Shown in pieces: positions 53,701 through 59,986 of a DNA stretch of 64,000 bases. The DNA lies in assembly GCA_016801885.1 (NCBI GenBank), contig CM028886.1, positions 17,283,366 to 17,347,365 on the forward strand. Direction: 5' to 3'. The DNA is from Toxotes chatareus. Taxonomy: Eukaryota; Chordata; Actinopteri; Toxotidae. Position numbers and translations under genes: made by a program. Position 1 is the first letter of the stretch, and every line of letters begins with the position of its first letter. Below the pieces are notes generated by a model, which was not told the DNA's origin, did not search any database, and saw only the letters and a list, made by a program, of their open reading frames with translations.

Positions 53701-56700
53701 TAAATATACAGGAAACTCTTATATGATCCAAATCTAACATCCATCCATCAGAATCTGTGCTTCATTCATGTCGAAAGTCTGTGGTTTATCAATTTTATAA
53801 CCATTTTTATAACATTGTTTTCTTAAGTCTGTATTTTATCTTGTGCTTTGTTGCGCAGGATCTGTACCACCAGTCCTACGACCTGGTGTGTGTCATGTTC
53901 GCCTCGATCCCAGACTTTAAAGAGTTTTACACAGAGTCTGACGTCAACAAAGAAGGATTAGAGTGCCTCAGGCTCCTCAACGAAATCATTGCTGATTTTG
54001 ATGAGGTAAACAGCCCTCACTCTTGCAACCGTCACAACATCCTATGCTTGCACCAGAAATGCTAGAACCGAGGATGTCTTTTCCAGTAGGTTTCAATGCT
54101 CTCATAGTAATATGTGATTGAACTCTGTCTTGTGCATGATACTATTGTAATGGTATCTGAATAATCTGATAGGCTTTCCTTGGCTGTGAAGAGGGAAAAG
54201 AAAACTAATGTTTTTTTGTTTTTTTTTCTCCATTCATTTTGTCTATATTTATGTCTTTTACAAATGACGGCATGTGCTATCACTTCCCTTCTAAATGGTC
54301 TCAAATGTTCTAGCTGCTGTTTGAATTGTGTATGTATTTGTGTGTGTAGCTGCTGTCTAAACCTAAATTCAGCGGTGTGGAAAAGATTAAGACCATTGGC
54401 AGCACTTACATGGCTGCTACTGGGCTGAATGCATCACCTGGACCTGAGTACACATCACAGGTAGGCTCAGCACACACACGTTCACACAAATAATTTTATT
54501 TAAGAAATTCAAGCACATCAGCCCTAATTCTCCATTTTGGTGCAACTGCCTCAAAATCTGTTGCTGCTGTTTATACTACACATTCAATATTGTATATACT
54601 GCTCACACTGTGAATATTGTCATTTATAGTATATTTTTCCCAGTAAAGCTTAAGTCTTATATTTTTCATTTTTTGTATATTCTGGGTGAATCAGTTTTGC
54701 TGCTGTGACAGATACAATTTCCCCATTGTGGGACTAATAAAGGTGTATTTTATCTTACTGGTTGTGTGCTTTCACTGTTTCCCAGGAGCATGACAGGCAG
54801 TACATGCACATAGGGACCATGGTAGAGTTTGCATTTGCCTTGGTGGGAAAGCTGGATGTTATCAACAAACACTCCTTCAATGACTTCAAACTCAGAGTTG
54901 GTGAGTTACTCATGAAAACTAAATTTAAAAGCAAAATGCTGTGACTACAACACTTGTCCTTCCATTCCATTTTCATTTTGCTTTCTAAAACTGACCGCAC
55001 TGTGAATTCATCATGGTTTTACCTGTTGGTTTGGCTCTAAATGTAATAATTCAGCAGTGGGGAAGCGACTTTGTTGCCTGTCAGACATCAGAATTCAGCA
55101 GGTAAATATGATGAAGCCTGAGAGCACAACAGCATCCCTGCTGCTGGATGAGAGTTGCAGCCCTCGCAGCATGTTTCTTGTATTGGCAGAAATCATATGT
55201 TATTGTTCTGTTTAGAGTCACACAGGTAAAGAATAAGCTTAAATGTAGATTGCAGGAACTCTATGCTTCATTGATATATTAGGTGTTGCCATGGACATGG
55301 CATTTTCCTGACAGAAACAGTGAGAGATATGTACATCAAAAATAACAAGAAAATAAAACTCATTTCAGCAAGACGTAGGTATAGTTATGGCAACATGACA
55401 GAGAGAGAGAGACTGACTAAAGAGCGGAGGGAGAATTGAAGAGGAAAGCAGGCGGGCAGGTCCCAGCTCCCTGTGTGCAGTAAGAGTCAGAGTTCGATAC
55501 CTTCAACCTGTCTGTGAAGATCACAGCATGGGATGGTCCATTAACTCAGCGGTGTATGTGTGTGTGACTGTACGTCCCTGCTGCGTCCAGACGGGCCTAA
55601 AACGCTCCATCAGAGAGGGATACAAGTCCCCACCCACTGGGACTGGACAAAACCAGTGGCCGTGTGCCTGTGTGTGCGCCGCTTGCGCACTTGTACAGAT
55701 TGCAATTTCTAGCAATCTGGAAATTGACTCAGATGCCAGAGTGAAGAGAGGCCCAGTGTCATCTCGGTGCTGTGAAAAGCTACAGAGCCTCCTGAGCAGA
55801 GGTGCTGAGAGTGTTTGGGATTAAGAGTTCAGCTGCATTTAGCTTCCACTTCATCTCATGTTCTGATGAAATCTTGTGAAAAGCTTTGTTTATTCTGAAA
55901 GCAGCAGGTCTCTTGCCGAAGGCCTTTTGGAGCTGCACTCTGGCTGCATTCAATAATTAATCAGTAACGTTGAAAATGGATTTTAATACATCTCTACCAA
56001 CACTGTTCACATATGACACCAGAAACAAAAACAAAAAGACCTGTTCTTTTATAATTTATCATTTAAAAATGTGCCACTTTATGACAAGTGTCTTGTATTA
56101 CATACTTTAGCGTTCGAGTACGCGATAGCAAGGTAACGTGTCAGCAATCCTGTGTTTGAAAGAGCAACACAGGAAGAGAGATTTCCCATTCAAATTAAAA
56201 ACAAGAATGTCAAAGTGCAGCAAATGAGTGGCTACGATACAGATGCATTAACTAAGCTGAAATGTTCACGGGGTTGTTTTGTGTCCTTTGTCAGGTATCA
56301 ACCATGGTCCAGTGATAGCTGGAGTCATTGGAGCCCAGAAGCCTCAGTATGATATCTGGGGGAACACAGTGAATGTAGCCAGTAGAATGGACAGCACAGG
56401 AGTCCTGGGAAAAATACAGGTAACAGCCGCATGTTTTTCTTACTGCTCATGTAACTCCTGATCTTATCAACAGATTTTGTCTGTGTAGCCTGATATTCAG
56501 CATCTTATTCCTCTTATGCACCGGGTGTGTAGTAGTATATTTTTGAGTCCAATCCACATACGCCATCCTGCTGCTGTGTTTATCAATCATTAGTTGAAAA
56601 TAGTTCCCCAAAAATACCTGTTAGAGTAATCTTTGCTAAAAAACTACAGTTCCCAGGTGTCTTAGGAATAGACCTTTTTCACGGCAGACATTTTGACTTA

Positions 56701-58137
56701 TCATAGCAGGAAAGCAAAGGTGAAACACATTTTGTAAGCTCATTTAAGTGACCCAGTAAACATGCACAAAAAACAGGGCAGAGCAACTGCTTCACCTAAA
56801 TGAAATGCACTTGATATGAATCTTATTCCACCTGCTATGACGTTCCAAAATGTCTGCTGTGATAAAGGTCTGTTACTCAGACTCATAAATCCTTAAATAT
56901 TATTTGTGGTGGAGAGGTTTTTTTAACGTCCTCAGAAATAGTGAACAGGATTTTGTTTTATGGGATTTGTTGACCATAACAAAAATACAGAATAACTGCA
57001 GCTTTGACTGTTCTCTGTGATGCATTTGAGAACAAACCCGTTTGATTCTCTGTATCTGCCAAATAACACATTGTGTTTGAAGCGGCCTGTTTCTTTCAGA
57101 GCAGCAGGACTGCTCCATTTTCAAATGCAGAGATTTTAAATGTCAGTATGGATGTTTAGAAGATAAAATTCCTATTCCCTCTGCTCGTGCTGTGCGTGGC
57201 AGCAAGGACATCACATCATCTCAGCATCACGTGACATCTTCAAATCTCACATTCGCAAACTGCCTGAGCGCTGATAAGATTAAGTGTTTTTTCACCTGCA
57301 TGTCATGTGCCTGTGAGAATCATTCAGTCTTCAATAGGCTGCATTACACTTCACAGCCTGTACACATTTAATAAAGCCATCTGCTGCTCAGCGCAGCACA
57401 ACTGCAGCACTTTCACTGGCATTCCAAGACTGCCTGATGATATTTTAAGACATACAGAGGCAACAATAACAAATATTAAATTCTTCCCAATTAGCAGACA
57501 TATTTCCCATCCTGTGTTAATTTTACGAACGATCCCTAATTTTAAAACTCAGGATTTTTTTTCTTTCAGTGTTATATTTTTATAAATAAAGTTTTACTGT
57601 ATTTTTTGTGTTTTGTCAAATGCCGCTTTGTTGTCTGGAAGCTGCAGTGCTCTGTGATGATTGGTGTGCTCTTCATCTCTTACAATCCTTGATGACGATT
57701 AAAAATACAGTAGGGACACCTACTTGACATACATATTTTTTTGCAGTCTGGTCTGAAATTAATCTAAAGGTTAACACTTTAAATTCAACGGGAATCCTGA
57801 TTTTGTCTTCTAATGCAGAGCATCATGCCAAGAAGACCAGAGTTTGTTACTGACGAGTTAATGGTCAGCAGATTTTTCCCCAGATCCTGGAGATGTGTAG
57901 AGCTGAGTGTTTTTGTCGGCAGGAAGTTAATCCAGTTGTTTGAGATAAGCAAAATGTATGTTATCCGTCTGGTTCTCCCTGTAGGTGACGGATGAAACGA
58001 GTCGCATCCTTCTGACCCTGGGCTACATGTGCTCTTGTAGAGGCATCATCAATGTCAAGGGCAAAGGGGAGCTCAAGACCTACTTTGTGCACACAGAGAT
58101 GACCCGCTCACTGTCCCAAGGGAATGTAATGCCGTAA
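3903..58137 (+). CDS. adcy2: Adenylyl cyclase type 2, complete gene (25 coding exons, 1104 aa)
   Basis: Membrane-bound class III adenylyl cyclase that makes cyclic AMP and pyrophosphate from ATP at the plasma membrane. The type 2 group is stimulated by Gs-alpha, by G-beta-gamma when Gs is active, and by protein kinase C. Conceptual splicing of 25 exons gives 1104 residues colinear with recalled human ADCY2 (about 1091). Layout: N-terminus 1-50; spans 1-6 within 51-217; C1a about 260-450 with D302 and D346 (two metal ions); C1b about 450-600 with a PFANL motif at 513-517; spans 7-12 within 607-832; C2 from 836 with K951, D1032, N1039 and R1043. The MWQEAM start, the PFAxL motif and the C2 sequence point to type 2 rather than types 4 or 7. 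Introns 5 and 11 use apparent GC donors; all others are GT-AG. Whether this is the fish a or b duplicate cannot be decided here. Confidence 0.97.
4803..4824 (+). repeat. Poly(A) run, 22 bases
   Basis: An uninterrupted run of 22 A. No L1- or SINE-like body or target duplication was recognised next to it. Confidence 0.9.
6065..6170 (+). repeat. GA-rich simple sequence
   Basis: Purine-rich stretch with gagagaggga and ggggggtggggg blocks. The minus strand is almost pure pyrimidine. The open frames crossing it are composition artefacts. Confidence 0.75.
6394..7010. mobile_element. Degenerate non-autonomous hAT-like element
   Basis: The left edge reads tagggctgccactgacc followed by cgttagtcaactagtc, and the right edge holds gactaatgtttggttgacta. 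On the opposite strand the right edge gives tagtcaaccaaacattagtc, an imperfect match to the left edge. Ends of this type (agggctg plus repeated tagtcga-like motifs) are common in fish hAT-derived miniature elements. No transposase was seen. The boundaries are approximate and no clear 8-bp target duplication could be found. Confidence 0.4.
8326..8523 (+). CDS. adcy2: adcy2 coding exon 2 (residues 78-143)
   Basis: Begins NVEDHVAF in phase 0 after an acceptor with a long T tract and cag, and ends at CAG with a gtaaga donor. Encodes spans 2 (about 84-108) and 3 (about 115-136) and the short loops around them. Confidence 0.97.
9241..9279. repeat. Inverted repeat (16-bp arms, hairpin)
   Basis: The arms are 9241-9258 and 9264-9279, matching tacactctcctctcta against its complement, with a two-base insertion in the left arm and a 5-base loop. 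It is purine/pyrimidine-biased. Function unknown. Confidence 0.7.
12440..12560. mobile_element. Probable worn hAT-type repeat fragment
   Basis: Contains gttgatcgacagaaaattaat followed by attaattgataatgaaaa, resembling the repeated attaatcgat motifs that flank many fish hAT-derived repeats. It is too degraded to give ends or family. Confidence 0.3.
21640..21711 (+). repeat. (GT)19 microsatellite with interrupted tail
   Basis: 38 bases of perfect GT (21640-21677) followed by an interrupted GT-rich tail to about 21711. It lies about 470 bases upstream of exon 3. Confidence 0.95.
22183..22344 (+). CDS. adcy2: adcy2 coding exon 3 (residues 144-197)
   Basis: Phase 0 at both ends (ctccacag acceptor, CAG then gtaagg). 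Encodes span 4 (144-162), the conserved MLPFSMRDAIIASVL segment, span 5 and the outer loop ending VVWQ. Confidence 0.97.
24322..24640 (+). pseudogene. Tc1/mariner transposase fragment, DD38E type
   Basis: The conceptual frame from 24322 contains the QHDN motif (catalytic second aspartate, codon 24355-24357), WPPQSPDLSIIE with the third acidic residue (Glu codon 24472-24474), then DYLKRQ, ELWQVLQDAWN and a degenerate C-terminus. There are 38 codons between that Asp and Glu, which fits DD38E rather than the usual DD34E Tc1 elements. The first catalytic Asp and the DNA-binding half are absent here. A TAA at 24571-24573 interrupts the C-terminus. No terminal inverted repeats were found, so this is a dead fragment. 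Confidence 0.88.
25100..25140 (+). promoter_or_regulatory. CpG-bearing CCAAT/YY1-like motif cluster
   Basis: Inside AT-rich intron 3 a short segment contains an inverted CCAAT (attgg), a YY1-like caagatggcg and several CpGs (ggcgtgccggcgc, gacgtg). This combination is typical of small housekeeping or retroelement promoters. No downstream exon was recognised, so function is only a guess. Confidence 0.25.
26554..26583. repeat. Perfect 13-bp inverted repeat, 4-base loop
   Basis: Left arm atgtcctatctcc (26554-26566), loop ttat, right arm ggagataggacat (26571-26583), with no mismatch. It could form a stable stem in RNA or a cruciform. It is too short for a microRNA precursor. Confidence 0.85.
32289..33530 (-). 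mobile_element. L1-like non-LTR retrotransposon remnant (reverse transcriptase region)
   Basis: Read on the - strand, 33165-33061 gives SLEAEKALDS then INTFGFNELV and NNIKAIYDN, matching the L1 reverse transcriptase block S-L/D-AEKAFD...FGFG...I..I..LY. After a frameshift, INGYLS (33043-33026), MRHGCF-stop-SPL (33001 downward) and TDDAFLCL (32874-32851) correspond to the NG.LS, RQGCPLSPLLF and YADD blocks. Several stops and frameshifts make it inactive. An A-rich tract on the - strand at 32320-32289 may be its 3' tail, which would imply a large internal deletion. Outer limits are approximate. Confidence 0.75.
33602..33751 (+). CDS. adcy2: adcy2 coding exon 4 (residues 198-247)
   Basis: Begins ILANFIIF after a cccatacag acceptor and ends KRQQ at a gtaaag donor, phase 0 at both ends. 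Encodes span 6 and the linker with the conserved AYHKHLMELAL and IKLEFEKRQQ segments, a helical stretch leading into C1a. Confidence 0.97.
33752..36455 (+). other. adcy2: adcy2 intron 4
   Basis: 2.7 kb. It contains a short (TGA)n run at about 33911-33927 and a tandem pair of 17-base repeats (36292-36308, 36315-36331) about 125 bases before exon 5. Nothing else recognised. Confidence 0.85.
36456..36604 (+). CDS. adcy2: adcy2 coding exon 5 (residues 248-296 and part of 297)
   Basis: Starts ERLLLSLLPAHIA after atcag and encodes the entry to C1a (NTNNFHNLYVQRHTNV). It ends in phase 2 at AG, followed by gcatgt, a GC donor. The serine codon 297 is completed by T in exon 6. A GT donor three bases downstream would put exon 6 out of frame. 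Confidence 0.94.
36788..36899 (+). CDS. adcy2: adcy2 coding exon 6 (residues 298-334)
   Basis: Encodes ILYADIVGFTRLA, with D302 as the first metal-binding aspartate, then the conserved PGELVHMLNELFGKFDQIAK helix. The acceptor is tttctag and the donor gtaaac. Intron 5 before it is only 183 bases. Confidence 0.98.
36900..37400 (+). other. adcy2: adcy2 intron 6
   Basis: 501 bases with an A run at 37262-37276. Nothing else recognised. Confidence 0.9.
37401..37528 (+). CDS. adcy2: adcy2 coding exon 7 (residues 335-376 and part of 377)
   Basis: Encodes ENECMRIKILGDCYYCVSG, with D346 as the second metal-binding aspartate, followed by LPNHAKNCVKMGLDMCEAI. The donor is a consensus gtaagt directly after AA, giving phase 2. 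Confidence 0.98.
37529..38328 (+). other. adcy2: adcy2 intron 7
   Basis: 800 bases. A perfect 13-bp hairpin lies 45 bases after the donor (37574-37609). The remainder is ordinary AT-rich intron. Confidence 0.9.
37574..37609. repeat. Perfect 13-bp inverted repeat, 10-base loop
   Basis: Arms cagagacgcaaac (37574-37586) and gtttgcgtctctg (37597-37609) are exactly complementary. Being just inside intron 7, the stem would form in the pre-mRNA close to the exon 7 donor. Confidence 0.85.
38329..38487 (+). CDS. adcy2: adcy2 coding exon 8 (residues 378-429, parts of 377 and 430)
   Basis: Encodes KVRDATGVDINMRVGVHSGNVLCG and the C1a signature QKWQYDVWSHDVTLAN, ending GGVP and GG of glycine 430. Acceptor gacag, donor gtgagt. 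Confidence 0.98.
38670..38802 (+). CDS. adcy2: adcy2 coding exon 9 (residues 431-474, part of 430)
   Basis: Encodes RVHITSVTLEHLNGAYKVEDGDG through VINPK, the end of C1a. Phase 0 exit at AAG and gtacca, a fairly weak donor. The introns on both sides are short (182 and 92 bases). Confidence 0.97.
38895..39071 (+). CDS. adcy2: adcy2 coding exon 10 (residues 475-533), C1b
   Basis: Encodes ERRSPQHHYRPRHTLDGAKMRASVRM and AAKPFANLHHRDSM. The PFANL at 513-517 corresponds to the PFAHL motif of mammalian type 2, implicated in G-beta-gamma contact, with His replaced by Asn. Ends in phase 0 at a weak gtgtgt donor; neighbouring GT sites would break the frame. Confidence 0.96.
39168..39211 (+). CDS. adcy2: adcy2 coding exon 11 (residues 534-547, part of 548), microexon-like
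   Basis: A 44-base exon encoding DVPMGQYHFQRRSE plus AG, parallel to the recalled human DVPMGQHNFQNRTLR. The donor is gcaagc after AAAG, a near-consensus GC donor. An in-frame GT donor inside the exon (after 39184) would remove residues 540-548 only. Confidence 0.93.
39400..39480 (+). CDS. adcy2: adcy2 coding exon 12 (residues 549-574, parts of 548 and 575)
   Basis: Encodes TKSQKKRFEEELNERM and FDGINSQ, the basic/acidic C1b linker leading to the second membrane block. Acceptor ttacag, donor gtaagg, phase 2 exit. Confidence 0.97.
39481..40609 (+). other. adcy2: adcy2 intron 12
   Basis: 1.1 kb with an A run at about 39490-39506 and a (TAGA)6 microsatellite at 40441-40464. Nothing else recognised. 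Confidence 0.9.
40441..40464 (+). repeat. (TAGA)6 microsatellite
   Basis: Six perfect tetranucleotide copies, flanked on the left by tatata. Confidence 0.95.
40610..40679 (+). CDS. adcy2: adcy2 coding exon 13 (residues 576-598, part of 575)
   Basis: Encodes QWLKSEDIQRISLFFHNKSLEKE, the cytosolic linker just before span 7. Acceptor tttccag, donor gtaaga. Confidence 0.97.
40889..40986 (+). CDS. adcy2: adcy2 coding exon 14 (residues 599-630, part of 631), span 7
   Basis: Encodes YRATTLPAFKYYVTCACL and the hydrophobic run to ILVLP, the seventh membrane span (about 607-629). Acceptor ttttag, donor gtatgt, phase 2 exit. Confidence 0.97.
41228..41312 (+). CDS. adcy2: adcy2 coding exon 15 (residues 632-659), span 8
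   Basis: Encodes TTVLGISFGMAFLIL and ICFIGHFL, a single hydrophobic span. Acceptor ctttag, donor gtgagt, phase 0 exit. Confidence 0.97.
41313..43978 (+). other. adcy2: adcy2 intron 15
   Basis: 2.7 kb. A (GT)12 run (43859-43882) lies 96 bases upstream of exon 16. A minus-strand open frame at 42810-43019 has no recognisable homology. No other feature seen. Confidence 0.85.
43859..43882 (+). repeat. (GT)12 microsatellite upstream of exon 16
   Basis: 24 bases of perfect GT. In the transcript this is a UG repeat, the kind of sequence bound by TDP-43 and CELF-type splicing proteins. Confidence 0.95.
43979..44116 (+). CDS. adcy2: adcy2 coding exon 16 (residues 660-705), span 9
   Basis: Encodes HCSKSASTSWMWLLRSS, the conserved IIANKPWPRI segment and the ninth span, ending VFNM. 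Acceptor ctgcag, donor gtaagc, phase 0 at both ends. Confidence 0.97.
44117..45070 (+). other. adcy2: adcy2 intron 16
   Basis: 954 bases with T runs near 44363, 44995 and 45050; the last merges into the exon 17 acceptor. No other feature seen. Confidence 0.9.
45071..45190 (+). CDS. adcy2: adcy2 coding exon 17 (residues 706-745), outer loop
   Basis: Encodes FFLEDSVFPPVPVYNSSNETLF to FYLP, the extracellular loop between spans 9 and 10. It has two overlapping-range N-glycosylation sequons, N720-S-S and N723-E-T. This is the least conserved exon compared with the recalled human protein, as usual for the loop. Acceptor follows a T run of about 18, donor gtaagt. Confidence 0.95.
45296..45480 (+). 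CDS. adcy2: adcy2 coding exon 18 (residues 746-806, part of 807), spans 10-11
   Basis: Encodes YLIYSCILGLISCSVFLRINYELKM, then a hydrophobic run to QTHASLLDEY and the outer loop SRFLYKTESLD. Acceptor tgtctag, donor gtaggt, phase 2 exit. Intron 17 before it is 105 bases. Confidence 0.97.
45481..50154 (+). other. adcy2: adcy2 intron 18
   Basis: 4.7 kb. Contains a worn teleost interspersed repeat (about 47938-48095) and neighbouring sequence to about 48970 that may belong to older repeats. T run at about 48020-48039, A run at about 49122-49137, T run at about 49630. No exon of another gene recognised. Confidence 0.8.
47938..48095 (+). repeat. Worn copy of a common teleost interspersed repeat
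   Basis: Begins gggacagtcctgcattttgg and continues aaaataggcttactgctcattt, then ttcagcacaaagactagaaac. This pattern matches, from memory, a frequent fish repeat with a gggaaatacgcttatt...agcacaaagactggaaac consensus. An internal T run and substitutions show age. The class is not certain. Confidence 0.45.
50155..50239 (+). CDS. adcy2: adcy2 coding exon 19 (residues 808-835, part of 807), span 12
   Basis: Encodes PGVLKDLKTMGSISLFIFF through VLARQ, the last membrane span (about 815-832). Acceptor ccttcaag after a T tract, donor gtaagt. Confidence 0.97.
50240..52716 (+). other. adcy2: adcy2 intron 19
   Basis: 2.5 kb with a long CA microsatellite (50735-50782) followed by a GA run. No other feature recognised. 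Confidence 0.9.
50735..50782 (+). repeat. (CA)24 microsatellite
   Basis: 48 bases of perfect CA, preceded by gcacgcacacg and followed by gagagagagagag at about 50791-50804. The longest dinucleotide run in the window. Open frames through it on both strands are artefacts. Confidence 0.97.
52717..52875 (+). CDS. adcy2: adcy2 coding exon 20 (residues 836-888)
   Basis: Encodes NEYYCRLDFLWKNKFKKE, IETMENLNRVLLENVLPAHVAEHFL and NWKNE, the entry helix of C2. Acceptor taacag, donor gtgtga, phase 0 at both ends. Confidence 0.97.
52876..53858 (+). other. adcy2: adcy2 intron 20
   Basis: 983 bases, nothing recognised. Confidence 0.9.
53859..54005 (+). CDS. adcy2: adcy2 coding exon 21 (residues 889-937)
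   Basis: Encodes DLYHQSYDLVCVMFASIPDF, FYTESDVNKEGLECLRLLNE and IIADFDE, the core of C2. Acceptor gcgcag, donor gtaaac. Confidence 0.98.
54006..54349 (+). other. adcy2: adcy2 intron 21
   Basis: 344 bases, nothing recognised apart from a T-rich stretch near 54210. Confidence 0.9.
54350..54460 (+). CDS. adcy2: adcy2 coding exon 22 (residues 938-974)
   Basis: Encodes LLSKPKFSGVEKIKTIGSTYM with K951 as the purine-binding lysine, then the variable loop GLNASPGPEYTSQ. Donor gtaggc followed by CA-rich intron. The last Q is the first residue of the QEHA-equivalent motif split across intron 22. Confidence 0.97.
54461..54785 (+). other. adcy2: adcy2 intron 22
   Basis: 325 bases. Short cacacacac stretch next to the donor; nothing else recognised. 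Confidence 0.9.
54786..54900 (+). CDS. adcy2: adcy2 coding exon 23 (residues 975-1012, part of 1013)
   Basis: Encodes EHDRQYMHIGTMVEFAFALVG and HSFNDFKLRV plus G. Together with Q974 it forms QEHDRQ, a shortened counterpart of the mammalian QEHA region. Acceptor cccag, donor gtgagt. Confidence 0.97.
54901..56294 (+). other. adcy2: adcy2 intron 23
   Basis: 1.4 kb, with a GA run near 55402-55413. No other feature recognised. Confidence 0.9.
56295..56419 (+). CDS. adcy2: adcy2 coding exon 24 (residues 1014-1054, part of 1013)
   Basis: Encodes INHGPVIAGVIGAQKPQYD, IWGNTVNVASRMDSTG and LGKIQ. Contains D1032 (adenine contact), N1039 and R1043 (transition-state residues), all conserved. Acceptor tgtcag, donor gtaaca. 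Confidence 0.98.
56420..57984 (+). other. adcy2: adcy2 intron 24
   Basis: 1.6 kb. Carries a miniature inverted-repeat element at 56669-56872. The rest is ordinary intron. Confidence 0.9.
56669..56872. mobile_element. MITE with about 42-bp terminal inverted repeats
   Basis: Left end tagacctttttcacggcaga continues to tcatagcagg (56669-56710). The right end (56831-56872) is its imperfect complement: cctgctatga, then ccaaaatgtctgctgtgata and aaggtc. The element is about 204 bases with no coding capacity, so it depends on a transposase elsewhere. No clear target duplication was found, so the superfamily is unassigned. Confidence 0.8.
57985..58137 (+). CDS. adcy2: adcy2 coding exon 25 (residues 1055-1104, stop TAA)
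   Basis: Encodes VTDETSRILLTLGYMCSCRGI, INVKGKGELKTYFV and the tail HTEMTRSLSQGNVMP, then TAA at 58135-58137. Human ends in the similar RSLSQ block. Acceptor ctgtag, phase 0. Confidence 0.98.
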   Translation: MTDETSRILLTLGYMCSCRGIINVKGKGELKTYFVHTEMTRSLSQGNVMP

Positions 58138-58939
58138 GACTGGTTCAGAATACGCTGAATTTACACAGGCACAAAGCACAGACCTTCATTCCAGATAGAC
58201 GAAGACGTTTGATCTTCTCAGTGCTGTTGCAAAGTGTGAGGCACAAAGGAATCAGATCTGCGCTGCGAGGAGAAAAATCTGATTTTAATGTTGCGTTGCG
58301 AGTTACTTATGCCACAGCTGTAGAATACATTTTGTCACTTATCTAATTGTAAGTGTAGCATGTACAGCAAGTAGGCAATAACCCCTGATATATTTAGTAA
58401 TTAGGATGTTGGATACAGAAAAGCCACAGTGGCACAAGTCAGTCAGATCTAATACCATTACAAGTTCAGACAGAGAGAAGAGTCTGAAAAGGTCGTAACT
58501 TAGTATTCTGACTCAGCTGTGGGAGGATTGTGGTATCAGGCAGGTGCATCAAAAACAGAATCTGTATTCTGTTCATTTTACAGGACACAGTACATTTTGG
58601 ATGTCAAATAATGGACAGCTCAAAGAAGATAGACAGCGTGCATGGCAACAATTTTCACATCAAGGCCTCTTGAAGAGCATCCAAAATTTCAGAGTGAACA
58701 GTGATAATACAAACGAGACATGCTGGCGTTACGGATATCAGGAAGCTTGTGTGCCCCCAGCCAAACCAAATTTCAACCATGTGATACAAAAGGTCACGGA
58801 TGGAAGATCTGATGTTTAAAATGAAAACAAAGGACAAACAACAGAAGGGAAAACTGCATGACCACTGTTGCAAAGGCGAAGCTGGTCTAGTTTAAAAAGA
58901 AAAAAAAAAAAACACCGACGGCCAACAAGGAGACACGTT

Positions 58940-58947
58940 TGTACATA
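58940..58947 (+). promoter_or_regulatory. Pumilio-binding-type element in adcy2 3'UTR
   Basis: Reads TGTACATA, matching the UGUANAUA consensus of Pumilio proteins. Single 8-mers occur by chance, so occupancy is uncertain. Confidence 0.35.
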
Positions 58948-59452
58948 ACTCCATCGACCTTGTTAGAAGCACGAAGTCTTGGATGTATTTTACAGACGGT
59001 CTAGGACCATAAAAACACACATTTAAAAAAACAAAACAAAAGAATCTATGAATATATTATGATATTCATGTGGGGCAAAGTTTCCCAAAACTGTCTTTGC
59101 ACTTTAATTATCTTGTCTACACTGACTGTTTACACAAAACTAAAACTAATTAAGAAGTCTTTATGGCATGGGTCAGATTTGTGAGCATCTGCTGAAAACA
59201 TCTGGGTTTTGTTGCTGGGAGAATCAGATCTGAGCCATGTGCATTTAAAAGCCAGGTTAGAGTAAAACTGCTGGATAACAAAGGGATTAAGATGATTTCA
59301 GTGTGAAGACTCTGATTTGGGAAACCAGAGCCTGATCTGTGTACAGGGTAGCTTTAGAGTGCGTATGGTATGGTGGTTTTGTAAGAAAAGAAAATACAAC
59401 CAAAAAAGTGTTTTGATGTTTTGATGATGCCATTGTTTTTTGTAAAAACTTC

Positions 59453-59458
59453 ATTAAA
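59453..59458 (+). terminator. adcy2: Candidate poly(A) signal ATTAAA for adcy2
   Basis: ATTAAA followed within about 25 bases by the GT-rich ctgtggagtgc, a reasonable downstream element. It would give a 3'UTR of about 1.3 kb. Confidence 0.5.
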
Positions 59459-59661
59459 ATTTCTATGTATTTCACTTCTGTGGAGTGCTATTAATTGCCT
59501 GCAAGGGTCTGCTAAGTTCACAGAATAGTAACATGACGGGACTGTGCCATGATGTGCTCAGGAGTTACAGTGGACGGCAGGATGACGAAAATGTCCCTGA
59601 ACACTGGACTGATACTCTTGATCAACCAGGTCTGTGTTAGACTGTTACAACACAGCCATCA

Positions 59662-59667
59662 AATAAA
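59662..59667 (+). terminator. adcy2: Second candidate poly(A) signal AATAAA
   Basis: Canonical AATAAA about 200 bases beyond the first candidate. It lies between the two convergent genes and would give a slightly longer adcy2 3'UTR. Confidence 0.4.
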
Positions 59668-59986
59668 CTGATGGACAAATAGACCTTAAGTCATCACACT
59701 ACAGCTGTCTCTGTCCACTTTGACTCCAAGCAAAACTGTCATGATGTTTTCAAATTTGGTCATTCCCATTTTTGACCTCGTGTTGAAGGCACTAAATACA
59801 TTTTGTATGTAACAATAATCACTTTAAGCGAGGTTATACAACAGATGAGACAACAGAGGTTTTGTCCCATTGTATGAAACCACATCTTTCACCAATGGCG
59901 TCTCCGCTCTGTCTCAATTTCACTCAAAGACAATTGATAATGCCTAACCTCCTGCCAGGTATGCGTCAGTGTTTGTCAACATGTGG

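Larger units (their letters stand above)
58138..59480 (+). other. adcy2: adcy2 3'UTR (probable)
   Basis: Continues from the stop without a splice site that would matter to coding. Contains a Pumilio-type element (58940-58947), an A run near 58899 and an 8-bp hairpin (59048-59069). The first plausible polyadenylation signal is at 59453. The 3' end is inferred, not shown. Confidence 0.6.

Noticed and set aside
55528..55824. Plus-strand open frame of 98 codons in intron 23
   Set aside because: Cysteine-rich by composition only; no homology and inside an intron between two firmly placed adcy2 exons.
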